A DNA stretch of 64,000 nt from Mycobacterium branderi (GCF_010728725.1 NZ_AP022606.1:4278001-4342000), one strand, 5' to 3'. Shown: positions 51,604 to 61,389, numbered from the stretch's first letter. Translations and numbers: made by a program. The notes: generated by a model from the letters alone, not told the origin.

Positions 51604-51666
51604 CCGCGAGCGTGTGTGTTGCACGCCGACACGCCGCAAATCGTGTCCAACTGTGCACGCTCGCGG
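51604..51666. repeat. 63-nt palindromic element after treZ
   Basis: Perfect 11-base arms CCGCGAGCGTG (51604-51614) and CACGCTCGCGG (51656-51666) enclose two nested stems: GTTG/CAAC and GACACG/CGTGTC around an 8-base loop. It has the same length and outline as the element at 17282-17344 (shared CCGCGA ends, internal CCGACAC). It lies between convergent treZ and ilvA and could act as a bidirectional terminator. Confidence 0.8.
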
Positions 51667-51674
51667 AGTGACGG

Positions 51675-52964
51675 CTACAGCAAATAGCGGTAGGCGGGCG
51701 AGCCCGGCTCCAGAGCCTCGACATGAATCTCGGTGGCGCGCATTCGCTCCAGCAGGCCGTCCAGATCGGCCGCCGAGCCCAGCTCGATGCCCACCAGCGC
51801 TTCGCCCGTCTCGCGGTTGTTGCGTTTGACGTATTCGAACAGCGTGATGTCGTCGTTGGGTCCGAGCACGTCGTCGAGGAATCGGCGCAATGCGCCCGGC
51901 TCCTGCGGGAAGTCGACGAGGAAATAGTGCTTGAGGCCGAGATGAACCAGCGACCGCTCCAGCACTTCCCCGTAGCGGGACACGTCGTTGTTGCCGCCCG
52001 AAATCAGGCAAACCACAGTCGAATCCGGCTCAACGTCGGTCTCCAGCAGTCCGGCCACCGACAGCGCGCCGGCCGGCTCGGCGATGATGCCCTCGTGCTG
52101 GTACAGGTCGAGCATCGCGGTGCAGACCGCGCCCTCGTCGACCGCTGTGATCGACACCATGTCCCCGGCGGCGGCCAGCGCCGCGTACGTCAGCGTCCCG
52201 GCCCGGTTCACCGCGGCGCCGTCGACGAACTGGTCGACGTAGTCCAGCGTGACCGGCTCGCCGGCGGCCAGCGCGGCCATCATCGCCGCCGCGCCCGCGG
52301 GTTCGACGCCCAGCACCGAGGTGTTCGTCGTCCGCTCGGCCAGATAGGTGGTGATACCTGCGATGCAGCCGCCGCCGCCGACCGGCACCACCACCAGATC
52401 CGGCTCGGCGCCGAGCTGGTCGAGCAGTTCGACGGCGATGGTGCCCTGCCCGGCAATGGTCCGCACGTCGTCGAACGGTGGGACCAGGGTGGCGCCGGAC
52501 CTGGCCACATCGTCGAGCGCCGCCTGGGCGGCCAGGTCGTAGGTCGTGCCGCCCACGATCAGCTCGATGAAGTCCCCGCCGTGGTAGCGGATGCGATCAC
52601 GTTTCTGCTTGGGCGTCTTGGCCGGCACGTAGACCCGCCCGTGGATTCCCAGTGCGCGGCAGGCGAACGCGAAGCCCTGCGCATGGTTGCCAGCCGACGA
52701 GCACACCACGCCCGCGGCGACCTCTTCCGGCGACAGCTGCACCAGCAGGTTGTAGGCGCCGCGCAGCTTGTAGGAACGAACCGACTGCAGGTCTTCTCGT
52801 TTGAGGTAGACCCGGGCGCCGGTGATCGCCGACAGCCGGTCACAGAGCTGCAGCGGTGTCGGCGTGACCACCCCGGCAATTCGGTCGGCCGCCGCGTCGA
52901 TGTCGGCCGCGGTCAGCGGCCCGGTGACCGGGGTGCTCGGCGTCTGGCTCGGTTCGGCGGACAC
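51675..52964 (-). CDS. ilvA: Threonine dehydratase, biosynthetic
   Basis: IlvA deaminates threonine to 2-oxobutyrate for isoleucine. The 429-residue length equals that of M. tuberculosis IlvA. PLP lysine is K66 in LKREDLQSVRSYKLRGAYN; the phosphate loop is VPVGGGGCIAG. The C-terminal ~90 residues (LVHLGLKHYFLVDFPQEPGALRRFLDDVLGPNDDITLFEYVKRNNRETGEALVGIEL) are a single ACT-like regulatory domain, expected to sense isoleucine/valine. The start is a GTG. Confidence 0.95.
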   Translation of the reverse strand: MSAEPSQTPSTPVTGPLTAADIDAAADRIAGVVTPTPLQLCDRLSAITGARVYLKREDLQSVRSYKLRGAYNLLVQLSPEEVAAGVVCSSAGNHAQGFAFACRALGIHGRVYVPAKTPKQKRDRIRYHGGDFIELIVGGTTYDLAAQAALDDVARSGATLVPPFDDVRTIAGQGTIAVELLDQLGAEPDLVVVPVGGGGCIAGITTYLAERTTNTSVLGVEPAGAAAMMAALAAGEPVTLDYVDQFVDGAAVNRAGTLTYAALAAAGDMVSITAVDEGAVCTAMLDLYQHEGIIAEPAGALSVAGLLETDVEPDSTVVCLISGGNNDVSRYGEVLERSLVHLGLKHYFLVDFPQEPGALRRFLDDVLGPNDDITLFEYVKRNNRETGEALVGIELGSAADLDGLLERMRATEIHVEALEPGSPAYRYLL

Positions 52965-52992
52965 CGATCAATGGTGCCACCCAACAGGCAGT

Positions 52993-53430
52993 TCAGTGCA
53001 CAGGGGTCAGCACGAACACCGGAATTTGCCGGTCGGTCTTGGCCTGGTATTTGGCGTAGTCCGGCCACGCCTCGACGGCCCGCTGCCACCAGACGGCTTT
53101 CTCGTCGCCGAAGACCTCGCGCGCCTCGTAGTCCCCGCTGACCGGGCCGTCCTGCAACTCGACCCGCGGGTTCTTCTTGACGTTGTAGTACCAGACCGGG
53201 TTTTTCGGGGCGCCGCCCAACGACGCGACGATCGCGTACTCGCCGTTGTGCTCGACCCGCATCAGCGGCGTCTTGCGGAGTTTGCCGGTTTTGGCTCCCA
53301 CCGTGGTCAGCAGGATGACGGGTTTTCCCTGCATCTCGGTGCCCTCGGTCCCGCCGGAGGCGGCGTACTTCTCGGCCTGCTCACGAGACCACTCCAGCGG
53401 ACTGGGCGCGTATTCACCTGATAGCGGCAT
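52993..53430 (-). CDS. Deazaflavin (F420)-dependent nitroreductase-family protein (Rv1558-like)
   Basis: The 145-residue protein shows the Ddn/PF04075 signature [58 protein letters not shown], the split-barrel segment that binds F420 phosphate and the deazaflavin ring. It is very close to M. tuberculosis Rv1558, 148 residues. Such enzymes reduce quinones, nitro compounds or other small substrates with F420H2. ATG 53430 is chosen because the conserved N-terminus [18 protein letters not shown] begins there. Confidence 0.9.
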   Translation of the reverse strand: MPLSGEYAPSPLEWSREQAEKYAASGGTEGTEMQGKPVILLTTVGAKTGKLRKTPLMRVEHNGEYAIVASLGGAPKNPVWYYNVKKNPRVELQDGPVSGDYEAREVFGDEKAVWWQRAVEAWPDYAKYQAKTDRQIPVFVLTPVH

Positions 53431-53520
53431 GCCACCCACCTTAGAAGGCACCCAACCCAGGCGGCCCGGATCCGATGTTTCGGCTGGCCGAAAACTCGAG
53501 TGCCCGGTATCCTGAACCTC

Positions 53521-53712
53521 GTGACAGCGCCGCAACCCGTACTGCTCGCCGGTGTGCCGTGGCCGCGCTACAAGCTGGTCGCGTTGCTCGCCGGCCTGGT
53601 CACTTTCACGGTCGTCGGGCTGCTGACCACCAGCGCCGCGCCGTCGGTTCTCGCCGCCGCGGCGGTGGCAGTCGTGTCCGGGCTGACGTTCAAGACGCTT
53701 TCCCGCAACTAA
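53521..53712 (+). CDS. Small two-helix membrane protein
   Basis: From GTG 53521 the product has 63 residues (70 from an in-frame GTG at 53500). Two hydrophobic segments, [21 protein letters not shown] and [17 protein letters not shown], are joined by a short loop; the N-terminus is [15 protein letters not shown]. No family recognised. It is divergent from the 52993-53430 gene and its stop overlaps the convergent acyl-CoA synthetase gene by three bases. Codon positions look coding-like. Confidence 0.6.
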   Translation: MTAPQPVLLAGVPWPRYKLVALLAGLVTFTVVGLLTTSAAPSVLAAAAVAVVSGLTFKTLSRN

Positions 53713-55523
53713 GCCGGTTGCGCCGTCGTGGCGGCCCTGGGTTCGTGCACGTCGGGTCCCGGCTCGCTGGCGTAAAGCTCTTCGATCTCAGCGGCGTACT
53801 TCTCGGCGATCGGACGTCGTTTGAGCTTCATCGTCAGCGTGATCTCGTCGCCGCCCGGCTCCCACAACGTCGGCAGGATCCGGAACCGCTTGATCTGCTC
53901 GACCCGCGACAGTTTGGCGTTGCCCTCGGCCACTCCCGCCGCGATCCGCGCGATCACCTCCGGGTCGGCCGCCAGCGCCGCCGCCGACGGGTCGAGACCG
54001 TGCTGGGCGGCATACGGCGCCACCGAGTCGGCGTCGAAGACCAGCAACGCGGTGTTGAACGGCCGGCCGTCACCGATCGTGACCATGGCACCGATCATCG
54101 GGCAGGCCGCCATGATCGCGTTCTCGATGTTGGCCGGGGACATGTTCTTGCCGGCCGCGTTGATGATCAGTTCCTTCTTGCGGTCGACCACCCGCAGGTA
54201 GCCGTCTTCGTCGACGTCGAGGATGTCGCCGGTGTGCAGCCAGCCGTCGGGGTCGATCGCGTCGGCCGTCTTCGCCGGCTCCTTGCGGTAGCCCTTCATC
54301 ACCAGCGGCCCGCGCACCAAAAACTCGCCGTCGTCGGCGATTTTGCACTCCAGGCCGGGCAGCAATTTTCCGACCGTCCCGAGCCGTCCCTCGCGTGGAT
54401 GGACCACGCTGGCAACGCAACTGAGCTCCGACATGCCCCACACCTCGGAGATCGGGATACCGATGCCGGCGAAGAAGCCGAGAGTTTCCTTGGGAATCGG
54501 GGCCGCCCCGGACACCGCCCACCGCAGCTGGTCCAGCCCCAGCCTGGCGCGGAGCTTGGACAGCACCAGCTCGTCCGCCGTCGCCCATTCCGCCGCCACG
54601 TCGTCGGGCGCCGGCTCGCCGGCGATCAACGCGTCGGCGCGTTTCCTTGCGAGCGTCAGCGCCCACTGCAACGCGAGACGACGCTCCTCGTCCGGCTCGT
54701 TCGCCACCGCGAATTCGATTGCAGCCTTGAGCTTTTCCCACACCCGGGGTACCGCACCCCAAATGGTGGGCCGCACGTCGGGCAACGCAGCCGCGATGGC
54801 ACGCGCGTCTGACACCACCGTAACCTGCGTTCCGAAGACTTCCTGGTTGTACAACGCCATCATCCGGTCGGCGATGTGCGCCGAGGGAAGGAAAGAGGTT
54901 ATCCGGTCGCCGAATTCGACGCCGAGGACGGCGTCGAGAGCTTCCGCCTCGAACAGCAGGTTGGCGTGCGTCATCTCCACACCCTTGGGGTTACCGGTGG
55001 TACCCGACGTGTAGATGAGCGTGACGACGTCATCGGGTTGCACTGCGCGCCAAGTGGATTCGAAGTCGAAGTCGTCGTGGGCGGCGGCATACAGATCCTC
55101 AACCGAGAGCGTGCCCGGCGGTGAACCGTCGATGCACACGATGTGCTCGATCGGCGCACCGCTTGCGCGGATCCGGTCGACGTAGGCGGCCTCGCACATC
55201 ACCACCTTGGTGCCGGCATTGCCGAACAGGTAGGTCAGTTGCTCGGCGGGCAGCGTGTTGTACACGGAGAACGACGTGGCGCCGACGTGTTGTGCGCCCA
55301 CCTCGAGTGGGTAGAACTCGATCCGGTTGGCCATCATCAGCGACACGGTGTCGCCGCGACGCACCCCGAGCCCGGCCAGCCCGGCTGCGACCCGGTGCAC
55401 TTGCGCCGCGTAGTCGCGCCACGTCAGCGTCTGCGTGTCGCCGGGCGTGCGCAGCGCCACGGCGTCCGGATCGATCGCCGCGGTGCGCTGGAATGCCTCG
55501 GGCAAGGTTCGGGCGGTGGTCAT
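53709..55523 (-). CDS. fadD11: Long-chain fatty acid-CoA/AMP ligase, FadD11-like
   Basis: This adenylating enzyme activates fatty acids to acyl-CoA or acyl-AMP. The 604-residue protein has the AMP-binding P-loop [78 protein letters not shown] and a C-terminal lysine region ([12 protein letters not shown]). It is of the long (ACSBG/FAA-like) class. Assignment as FadD11 (Rv1550) rests on its place between the ilvA and dnaE1 blocks. AAGGGAG lies seven bases before the ATG. Confidence 0.85.
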   Translation of the reverse strand: MTTARTLPEAFQRTAAIDPDAVALRTPGDTQTLTWRDYAAQVHRVAAGLAGLGVRRGDTVSLMMANRIEFYPLEVGAQHVGATSFSVYNTLPAEQLTYLFGNAGTKVVMCEAAYVDRIRASGAPIEHIVCIDGSPPGTLSVEDLYAAAHDDFDFESTWRAVQPDDVVTLIYTSGTTGNPKGVEMTHANLLFEAEALDAVLGVEFGDRITSFLPSAHIADRMMALYNQEVFGTQVTVVSDARAIAAALPDVRPTIWGAVPRVWEKLKAAIEFAVANEPDEERRLALQWALTLARKRADALIAGEPAPDDVAAEWATADELVLSKLRARLGLDQLRWAVSGAAPIPKETLGFFAGIGIPISEVWGMSELSCVASVVHPREGRLGTVGKLLPGLECKIADDGEFLVRGPLVMKGYRKEPAKTADAIDPDGWLHTGDILDVDEDGYLRVVDRKKELIINAAGKNMSPANIENAIMAACPMIGAMVTIGDGRPFNTALLVFDADSVAPYAAQHGLDPSAAALAADPEVIARIAAGVAEGNAKLSRVEQIKRFRILPTLWEPGGDEITLTMKLKRRPIAEKYAAEIEELYASEPGPDVHEPRAATTAQPA

Positions 55524-55589
55524 GTCCGTCTCCCTTCGGTACTCCGATCAGAGCACAAACGGGATCGTCGCAGGAGTAGGTTCGCCGAC

Positions 55590-56828
55590 ATGGCGGCGAC
55601 GCTGATCACCGGTGCCAACGTATGGGACGGGATGTCGGACTTCGCCGCTCCGCGGCAAGTGCTCGTCGTCGACGACCGGATCCAGCGGATCGGCACCGCC
55701 ATCGAGCCGCCAGCCGACGCGCGGGTCGTCGATCTGTCCGGACACACGGTGACGCCGGGGTTCATCGATTGCCACACCCATGTGACGGTGGCGCCGCCGC
55801 TGGGCCCGCAACTGGCCAGGCACTCGAGCACCGCCAAGGCGCTGATGTCCCTGCCGGTGTTGCGGGCCTTGCTCAGCAACGGGTTCACCACTATCCGCGA
55901 CTTGGGTTGCGGCGACGTCGACTACCCGACGATCGACCTGCGCGACGCGGTGGCGGCCCGCCTGATCGAGGGACCGCGAATGGTGGTGGCGCCGCACATG
56001 ATTTCCGCGCGTGGCGGGCACGGCGACTTCAGCGGATTCCTCGCCGACGAATATCAGGGAGCGACGCGGCCGCTCGAGCTGGCCGCGGCCGACGGCGGTG
56101 ACGAGATCCGCTCGCGCGTCAGGCAGGAGATCCGGGCCGGCGCCGACTGGATCAAGTTCGCGGCGACCGGCGGGTTCGCCTCGCCGTCCGACGATCCCGG
56201 CCGCCCCACCTACAGCCAGGAGGAGATGGACATCCTGGTCGCCACGGCCACCGACCTCGACATCCCGGTCACCCCGCACAGCTACGGCGACGAAGGCATC
56301 CAGCGCGCCGTGCGCGCCGGCGTGCGCAGCATCGAGCACGGCAACCTCGCCTCTGCCGAGACATTGCGAATGATGGAGGACGCCGGGGTTTTCATGGTCC
56401 CGACGCAGTACGCCATCCTCTCCGGCGCCCGGCGCCCCGCCGACGACCCGTTTCTGGCCGACGTTCCCGAGTACGCGCTGCGCAAGTTCCGCAAGTACCG
56501 CGGGCCGTTGCTGGACGCCGCCGAGCGGCTGGCCGACAGCAACGTGCGCATCGCGTTCGGCACCGACGCAGGCATGTTTCCCCATCACGAGAATTGGCGC
56601 GAATTCCCGATGATGGTGTCCACCGGCATCAGCCCGTTGCGGGCCCTGCAAGCCGCCACCAGCGTGGCCGCCGAACTGCTGCGGCTCGACGACCTCGGCG
56701 TGATTGCCGAGGGCAAGGTCGCCGATCTGGTCGCGATGCCCGGTGATCCGTTCGCCGACATCGAGGTCACCGGACAGGTGGACTTCGTGATGAAAGAGGG
56801 CGTCGTCTACAAGGGCAAGGCGGCATGA
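55590..56828 (+). CDS. Amidohydrolase-family metal-dependent hydrolase (imidazolonepropionase/prolidase-like)
   Basis: The 412-residue protein has the amidohydrolase layout: an N-terminal beta part (TLITGANVWDG...VVDLSGHTVTPGFIDCHTHV with the metal HxH), then WIKFAATGG with the possible metal-bridging lysine, VTPHSYGDEGI, RSIEHGN and IAFGTDAGMFPH with the final Asp. The end (LGVIAEGKVADLVAMPGDPFADI) is the usual return to the small domain. Substrate unknown; relatives include carboxypeptidase-like and cyclic-imide enzymes. GGAG lies ~14 bases before ATG 55590. It overlaps the convergent MerR gene by 22 bases. Confidence 0.85.
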   Translation: MAATLITGANVWDGMSDFAAPRQVLVVDDRIQRIGTAIEPPADARVVDLSGHTVTPGFIDCHTHVTVAPPLGPQLARHSSTAKALMSLPVLRALLSNGFTTIRDLGCGDVDYPTIDLRDAVAARLIEGPRMVVAPHMISARGGHGDFSGFLADEYQGATRPLELAAADGGDEIRSRVRQEIRAGADWIKFAATGGFASPSDDPGRPTYSQEEMDILVATATDLDIPVTPHSYGDEGIQRAVRAGVRSIEHGNLASAETLRMMEDAGVFMVPTQYAILSGARRPADDPFLADVPEYALRKFRKYRGPLLDAAERLADSNVRIAFGTDAGMFPHHENWREFPMMVSTGISPLRALQAATSVAAELLRLDDLGVIAEGKVADLVAMPGDPFADIEVTGQVDFVMKEGVVYKGKAA

Positions 56829-57190
56829 ATGCCACACGTGCAGGCGTCGATTGACGGACAGGTGCAGCGCATTCCCCACTCGATCACCGCGCGGGCGCGC
56901 GCCAGCGACGCCATCTGGGCGTCGATCTCGGCGAGTTTGGCCTCGGCGAGGGCCCGGCTGACCGGGCGCCCAGGCGCGTCGTCGGCGAACAACACCTGGA
57001 TTTCGTCCAGCGCGAAGCCGGCCGATTTGCAGAGCCGGATGACTTCCAGCCGGGCCAGCACGGCGTCGTCGTAGCGGCGCTGACCGCCGATCCTCGCCGG
57101 CGCCGGCACCAGGCCGATCTTCTCGTAGTAGCGCAGCGCGGTCGGGGCGACGCCCGATTCGCGGGCAACGTCACCGATCGTCAGGGCCAT
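56807..57190 (-). CDS. MerR-family regulator with C-terminal CxC-x5-CxC motif
   Basis: The 127-residue protein has the MerR winged HTH at residues 1-70 (LTIGDVARESGVAPTALRYYEKIGLVPAPARIGGQRRYDDAVLARLEVIRLCKSAGFALDEIQ), a dimerisation helix and the tail RCTCPSIDACTCG. The four cysteines (CxC-x5-CxC) recall the SoxR cluster-binding motif, but with altered spacing, so a metal or redox signal is plausible. GGGAGG before ATG 57190 sets the start. A perfect palindrome lies between it and the PPOX gene, the probable target. Confidence 0.85.
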   Translation of the reverse strand: MALTIGDVARESGVAPTALRYYEKIGLVPAPARIGGQRRYDDAVLARLEVIRLCKSAGFALDEIQVLFADDAPGRPVSRALAEAKLAEIDAQMASLARARAVIEWGMRCTCPSIDACTCGIHAALPL

Positions 57191-57204
57191 CGCAACCTCC
57201 CCGC

Positions 57205-57235
57205 TTGACTTAGAGCCAACTCTAAGTCGTTGACT
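57205..57235 (+). promoter_or_regulatory. MerR-type promoter with 19-bp spacer and palindromic operator
   Basis: TTGACT (57205-57210) and TTGACT (57230-57235, a weak -10) are 19 bases apart, the long spacer characteristic of MerR-controlled promoters. The perfect dyad ACTTAGAG-CCAA-CTCTAAGT (57208-57227) lies in the spacer and overlaps the -35. The second hexamer ends seven bases before ATG 57242, predicting a leaderless mRNA. Confidence 0.75.
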
Positions 57236-57241
57236 GTGGCC

Positions 57242-57688
57242 ATGCACGTGTTCCCCGACCTGAGCCGTTCTCGCTATGCCCTGCTCCGAACATTCCGGCG
57301 CGATGGCACGCCGGTTGACACGCCGATCTGGTTCGCCCTCGACCGAAACGCGCTGCTATTTCGAACCAAGGTGGGCCCGAAGACACGCCGCCTGACGGCG
57401 CACCCCCACGTCGAGCTCACCGCCTGCGACTACCGCGGCCGGATCCGTCCGGGCGCGACGACGGTCACCGGCCATGCCGCCGTCTTGTCCGGTGCCGACG
57501 CGGAAGCCGGCAACCGCGTACTGCATCAGCGGTATGGCTGGCAGTGGAACACCGTGCCGATGATCAAAGTCCCGGGCGTCACCAACGTGCACCAGGATCT
57601 GTGCTGGCGTGAGAAACTACGGCGCAGTCGCCAGCGCACCGTGTGGCCCGACAGTGTCATCGTCCGGGTGGAGTTGTCTCATGCCTGA
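57242..57688 (+). CDS. PPOX-class (F420/FMN-dependent) oxidoreductase
   Basis: The 148-residue split-barrel protein begins HVFPDLSRSRYALLRTFRRDGTPVDTPIWFALDRNALLFRTKVGPKTRRLTAHPHVELTACDYRGRIRPGATTVTGHAAVL, the standard PPOX pattern of mycobacterial F420-binding enzymes. Substrate unknown. It is divergent from a MerR regulator with a shared operator, so likely induced by that regulator's signal. Start ATG 57242 is favoured by its position seven bases after the predicted -10 element; GTG 57236 and TTG 57230 are alternatives. Confidence 0.82.
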   Translation: MHVFPDLSRSRYALLRTFRRDGTPVDTPIWFALDRNALLFRTKVGPKTRRLTAHPHVELTACDYRGRIRPGATTVTGHAAVLSGADAEAGNRVLHQRYGWQWNTVPMIKVPGVTNVHQDLCWREKLRRSRQRTVWPDSVIVRVELSHA

Positions 57689-57714
57689 TCTGATCCGCTC
57701 ACCAACTATTGCCG

Positions 57715-57771
57715 TGAGATTGCGTTGAGGGTCGTGATCCCGTCAAAATCACAACCCTGAGCGCAATCTCA
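57715..57771. terminator. Long imperfect hairpin between convergent PPOX gene and dnaE1
   Basis: Outer arms TGAGATTGCG (57715-57724) and CGCAATCTCA (57762-57771) are perfect; pairing continues inward through AGGGT/ACCCT and GTGAT/ATCAC to a loop of about nine bases, about 24 paired positions with few mismatches. It sits between two convergent gene ends, so a bidirectional terminator is likely. It shares AGGGTCGTGATC with the hairpin at 21478-21520. Confidence 0.8.
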
Positions 57772-57781
57772 ATGCAAAAGT

Positions 57782-60700
57782 TCAGCCGCCCAGGCAGCCG
57801 GGGCCCAATAGCGCCTTGAGATCGCCCATCAGCGCCGGCGACGGCGTCACCCGCAGCGACGAGTCGAGTTCCAGGGTGGTGATCCTGTCGCCGCTGATCA
57901 GCCGCAGGTGTACTTGCGACGTGCCGGGGTGCCGGGCCAGTACCTGCTTGAGCGCGGTGACCTTGTCGATAGTGCATTGCCGGGTGGGCAGGCTGACCGC
58001 CAGCGGCCGGTCCACCTGGGCGCCGGAAAAGTCCGGCACCACAAGCTCGTTGGCTATCAGGCAGATCCTGTCGTCGGAGATCTTCACCCGCGCGCCGACT
58101 AGCACCACCGCGTCGTCGACGATGTCGGCGCCGTACGCGGAATAGGTCTGCGGGAAGAACATCACCTCGATCCCACCGGTGAGGTCTTCCAATTGCGCTG
58201 ACGCCCACGGCATCCCGTTCTTGTTGACCCGGCGGTTGACCGAGGCCAGGATCCCGCCCACCTTGACCGGAGCGTCGTTGGGAATGTCGCCGTCGAGGAT
58301 CGCCGGGATGGGCGTGTCGACCTGGGTGGCCAGCAGATGGGCCACGCCGTTGAGCGGGTGCCCGGACACGTACAGGCCCAGCATCTCGCGCTCCAGGGCG
58401 AGCTTGTGCTTGTCGTCCCACTCCTCGTCGGGCACCTTGATCGTGAAAACCGCGTTGGCGCCGGCATCTTCGCCGCCGAACAGGTCGAACTGGCCCATCG
58501 CCTCGGCCTTCTTGGTGCCCAGCACCGAGTCCACGGCGTCGGTGTGCACCAGGAACAGCCCCTTGCGCGGATGGCCCAGCGAGTCGAACGCGCCGGCTTT
58601 GATCAGCGACTCGGTGACCCTCCTGTTGCAGGCCGCGATGTCGATTTTGTTCAGGTAGTCGGAGAAGTCGGTGAACTTTCCCTTCTCGGTACGGGTATTG
58701 ATCAGCGACGCAACGACGTTGGCGCCGACGTTGCGCACCGCGCCAAGCCCGTAGCGGATGTCGGCGCCGACGGAGGCGAAGTTGAGCCCGGACTCGTTGA
58801 CGTCAGGCGGCAACACGGTGATGCCGAGCTTGCGGCAGTCGGCCAGGTACACCGCGGCCTTGTCCTTGTCGTCGCCCACCGACGTCAAAAGCCCCGCCAT
58901 GTATTCGGCGGGATAGTTCGCCTTCAGGTACGCGGTCCAGTACGACACCATGCCGTAGCCGGCGGCGTGCGACTTGTTGAACGCATAGTCGGCGAACGGC
59001 AGGATGGTGTTCCACAGCGCCTTGATGGCAGCGGCCGAGAAACCGTTGGATTGCATTCCCGCCGAAAAGCTTTCGTACTCGGCGGCCAGCACGTCGGCCT
59101 TTTTCTTACCCATCGCCTTGCGCAGAATGTCGGCTTGGGCCAGCGAGTAGCCGGCCACCTTCTGGGCAATGCGCATGATCTGCTCTTGGTAGACGATCAG
59201 GCCGTAGGTCTCGGCGAGGATCTCCTCGAGCGGCTCGGCCAGCTCGGGGTGGATCGGCTTGATCGGTTGGCGGCCGTTCTTGCGGTCGGCGTACTCGTTG
59301 TGGGCGTTCTGTCCCATCGGCCCGGGCCGGTACAGCGCGATGACCGCGACGACGTCTTCGAATCCGGTGGGCTGCATGCGGCGCAGCAGGTCGCGCATCG
59401 GCCCGCCGTCGAGCTGGAACACCCCGAGCGTGTCGCCGCGGCCCAGCAGCTCGTAGGTCGCTTTGTCGTCCAGCGGCACCGATTCAAGGTCGAGGTCAAT
59501 TCCCCTGTTGGCCTTGATGTTTTCGATCGCGTCGCCGATGATCGTCAGGTTGCGCAGGCCCAGGAAGTCCATCTTCAGCAGGCCGATGGCCTCACAGGCC
59601 GGGTAGTCCCAGCCGGTGATGATGGCGCCGTCCTGCGGCCGCTTCCACAGCGGAATGGCCTCCGTCAACGGCTCGCTGCTCATGATCACCGCGCAGGCGT
59701 GCACGCCCGCGTTGCGGATCAGGCCCTCCAGGCCGCGGGCAGTCTGGTAGATGGTGCGCACATCGGGGTCGGTGTCGATCAGGCCGCGGACCTCGGCGGC
59801 TTCCTTGTAGCGCTCGTGGTTGGGGTCGGTGATGCCGGCCAGCGGAATGTCTTTGGCCATGATCGCCGGCGGCAGCGCCTTGGTGATCCGGTCGGCGATC
59901 GCAAAGCCCGGCTGCCCGTAGTGGATGCGTGCCGAATCCTTCAGCGCCGCTTTGGTTTTGATGGTGCCGAAGGTGATGACCTGGGCGACCCGGTCCTGCC
60001 CCCATTTCTCGGCGGCGTAGCGGACCATCTCACCGCGGCGGCGGTCGTCGAAGTCGATGTCGATGTCGGGCATCGAGGTGCGTTCCGGGTTGAGGAAGCG
60101 CTCGAACAGCAGCCCGTGCGGGATGGGGTCGATGTCGGTGATGCCGAGCGCGTAGGCCACCAGCGAGCCGGCCGCCGAGCCGCGGCCCGGCCCGACCCGG
60201 ATGTCGACCGAGCGGGCGTAGTTGATCAGGTCGGCGACGATCAGGAAGTACGACGGAAATCCCTTGTCGCAGATGACTTCGATCTCGTAGGCGGCGCGCT
60301 GCGCGTAGCCGTCGGGCAGCCCGTCGGGGAAGCGTCGCCGCAGCCCGGCGTCCACCTCGTGACGCAGCCAGGACGCCTGGTCGTGGCCTTCGGGCACCGG
60401 GAAGACCGGCATCCGGTTGCGCGGCGCCCACACGTCGGCGTAAGAGCCCACCCGCTCGGCGATCAGCAGCGTCGCGTCACACGCGCCGGGCACCTCGCCG
60501 TCCCAGATCTCGCGCATCTCGGCCGCGGACTTGAGGTAGTAGCCGTCGCCGTCGAACTTGAACCGGTTGGGGTCCGACAGCGTCTTGCCGGTCTGCACGC
60601 ACAGCAGCGCCTCGTGGTTGTGGGCGGCGTCGCGGGTGACGTAGTGGCAGTCGTTGGTGGCCAGCGGCGGGATGTTCAGCGTGCGGCCGATCTCGAGCAG

Positions 60701-61369
60701 CCCGTCGCGGACCCGGCGTTCGATATCGAGACCATGGTCCATCAGCTCGAGGAAGTAGTTCTCCGGGCCGAAGATCTCGCGCCACTTGGCGGCCGCTTCC
60801 AGCGCTTCGCGGCGTTGCCCGAGCCGCAGCCGGGTCTGCACCTCACCGGACGGGCAGCCGGTGGTGGCGATGATGCCGGCAGCGTGCTCGGCGACCAGTT
60901 CGGCATCCATCCGCGACCACTTGCCCAGCTGGCCTTCGAAGGACGCCAGCGACGACAGCTTGAACAAATTGCGCAGGCCGGTGGCGTTCTCGGCGACCAT
61001 GGTCAGGTGGGTGTAGGAGCCCGAGCCGGAGACGTCGTCGCTCTTCTGGCCCGGGTCGCCCCAGAGGATGCGCCGGGTATCGAACCGCGAGCCGGGCGCG
61101 ATATACGCCTCGACGCCGATGATCGGCTTGATCCCCGCCTTGGTGGCCGCGTTGTAGAACTCGCTGGCCCCGAACATGTTTCCGTGGTCGGTCATCCCGA
61201 TCGCGGGCATTTCCAGCCGCTCGGCCTCGGCGAGCATCGGCGTGATCTTCGCGGCACCGTCCAACATCGAATACTCGGTGTGGTTATGCAGGTGCACGAA
61301 GGACGCGCGGTGTGGGGGCACCTCCCGCTTGCGGGGGACGCTTGCGCGAAGAGCGGACGGATCGGTCAT
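57782..61369 (-). CDS. dnaE1: DNA polymerase III alpha subunit
   Basis: This is the replicative polymerase. The 1195-residue protein has an N-terminal PHP domain ([24 protein letters not shown], used for proofreading in mycobacteria), the polymerase domain with catalytic aspartates in [17 protein letters not shown] and [13 protein letters not shown] (~residue 430), and a C-terminal HhH, OB-fold ([13 protein letters not shown]) and tau-binding region. The N-terminus has about 15 more residues than M. tuberculosis DnaE1, encoded by a short palindromic element. Start ATG 61369 lacks a Shine-Dalgarno; TAGACT at 61384-61379 on the minus strand could be the -10. Confidence 0.97.
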   Translation of the reverse strand: MTDPSALRASVPRKREVPPHRASFVHLHNHTEYSMLDGAAKITPMLAEAERLEMPAIGMTDHGNMFGASEFYNAATKAGIKPIIGVEAYIAPGSRFDTRRILWGDPGQKSDDVSGSGSYTHLTMVAENATGLRNLFKLSSLASFEGQLGKWSRMDAELVAEHAAGIIATTGCPSGEVQTRLRLGQRREALEAAAKWREIFGPENYFLELMDHGLDIERRVRDGLLEIGRTLNIPPLATNDCHYVTRDAAHNHEALLCVQTGKTLSDPNRFKFDGDGYYLKSAAEMREIWDGEVPGACDATLLIAERVGSYADVWAPRNRMPVFPVPEGHDQASWLRHEVDAGLRRRFPDGLPDGYAQRAAYEIEVICDKGFPSYFLIVADLINYARSVDIRVGPGRGSAAGSLVAYALGITDIDPIPHGLLFERFLNPERTSMPDIDIDFDDRRRGEMVRYAAEKWGQDRVAQVITFGTIKTKAALKDSARIHYGQPGFAIADRITKALPPAIMAKDIPLAGITDPNHERYKEAAEVRGLIDTDPDVRTIYQTARGLEGLIRNAGVHACAVIMSSEPLTEAIPLWKRPQDGAIITGWDYPACEAIGLLKMDFLGLRNLTIIGDAIENIKANRGIDLDLESVPLDDKATYELLGRGDTLGVFQLDGGPMRDLLRRMQPTGFEDVVAVIALYRPGPMGQNAHNEYADRKNGRQPIKPIHPELAEPLEEILAETYGLIVYQEQIMRIAQKVAGYSLAQADILRKAMGKKKADVLAAEYESFSAGMQSNGFSAAAIKALWNTILPFADYAFNKSHAAGYGMVSYWTAYLKANYPAEYMAGLLTSVGDDKDKAAVYLADCRKLGITVLPPDVNESGLNFASVGADIRYGLGAVRNVGANVVASLINTRTEKGKFTDFSDYLNKIDIAACNRRVTESLIKAGAFDSLGHPRKGLFLVHTDAVDSVLGTKKAEAMGQFDLFGGEDAGANAVFTIKVPDEEWDDKHKLALEREMLGLYVSGHPLNGVAHLLATQVDTPIPAILDGDIPNDAPVKVGGILASVNRRVNKNGMPWASAQLEDLTGGIEVMFFPQTYSAYGADIVDDAVVLVGARVKISDDRICLIANELVVPDFSGAQVDRPLAVSLPTRQCTIDKVTALKQVLARHPGTSQVHLRLISGDRITTLELDSSLRVTPSPALMGDLKALLGPGCLGG
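61311..61350. repeat. Palindrome-rich element in the dnaE1 5' end
   Basis: This GC-rich stretch includes the perfect hairpin CCCGCTTGCGGG (61324-61335) flanked by GGGGGCACCT and CTTGCGCGAAG. Similar motifs recur between mycobacterial genes, as I recall. Here it lies in frame within dnaE1, encoding [12 protein letters not shown], just where the protein is longer than its M. tuberculosis counterpart. Confidence 0.5.
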
Positions 61370-61389
61370 AGAGACGCCAGTCTATGACC
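61364..61389. promoter_or_regulatory. 26-bp palindrome over the dnaE1 start
   Basis: GGTCATAGA-N8-TCTATGACC is a perfect 9-base inverted repeat. One arm contains the dnaE1 ATG and its first codons; the other contains the TAGACT-like -10. A repressor bound here would block dnaE1 transcription. It does not look like a LexA box. Confidence 0.5.
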
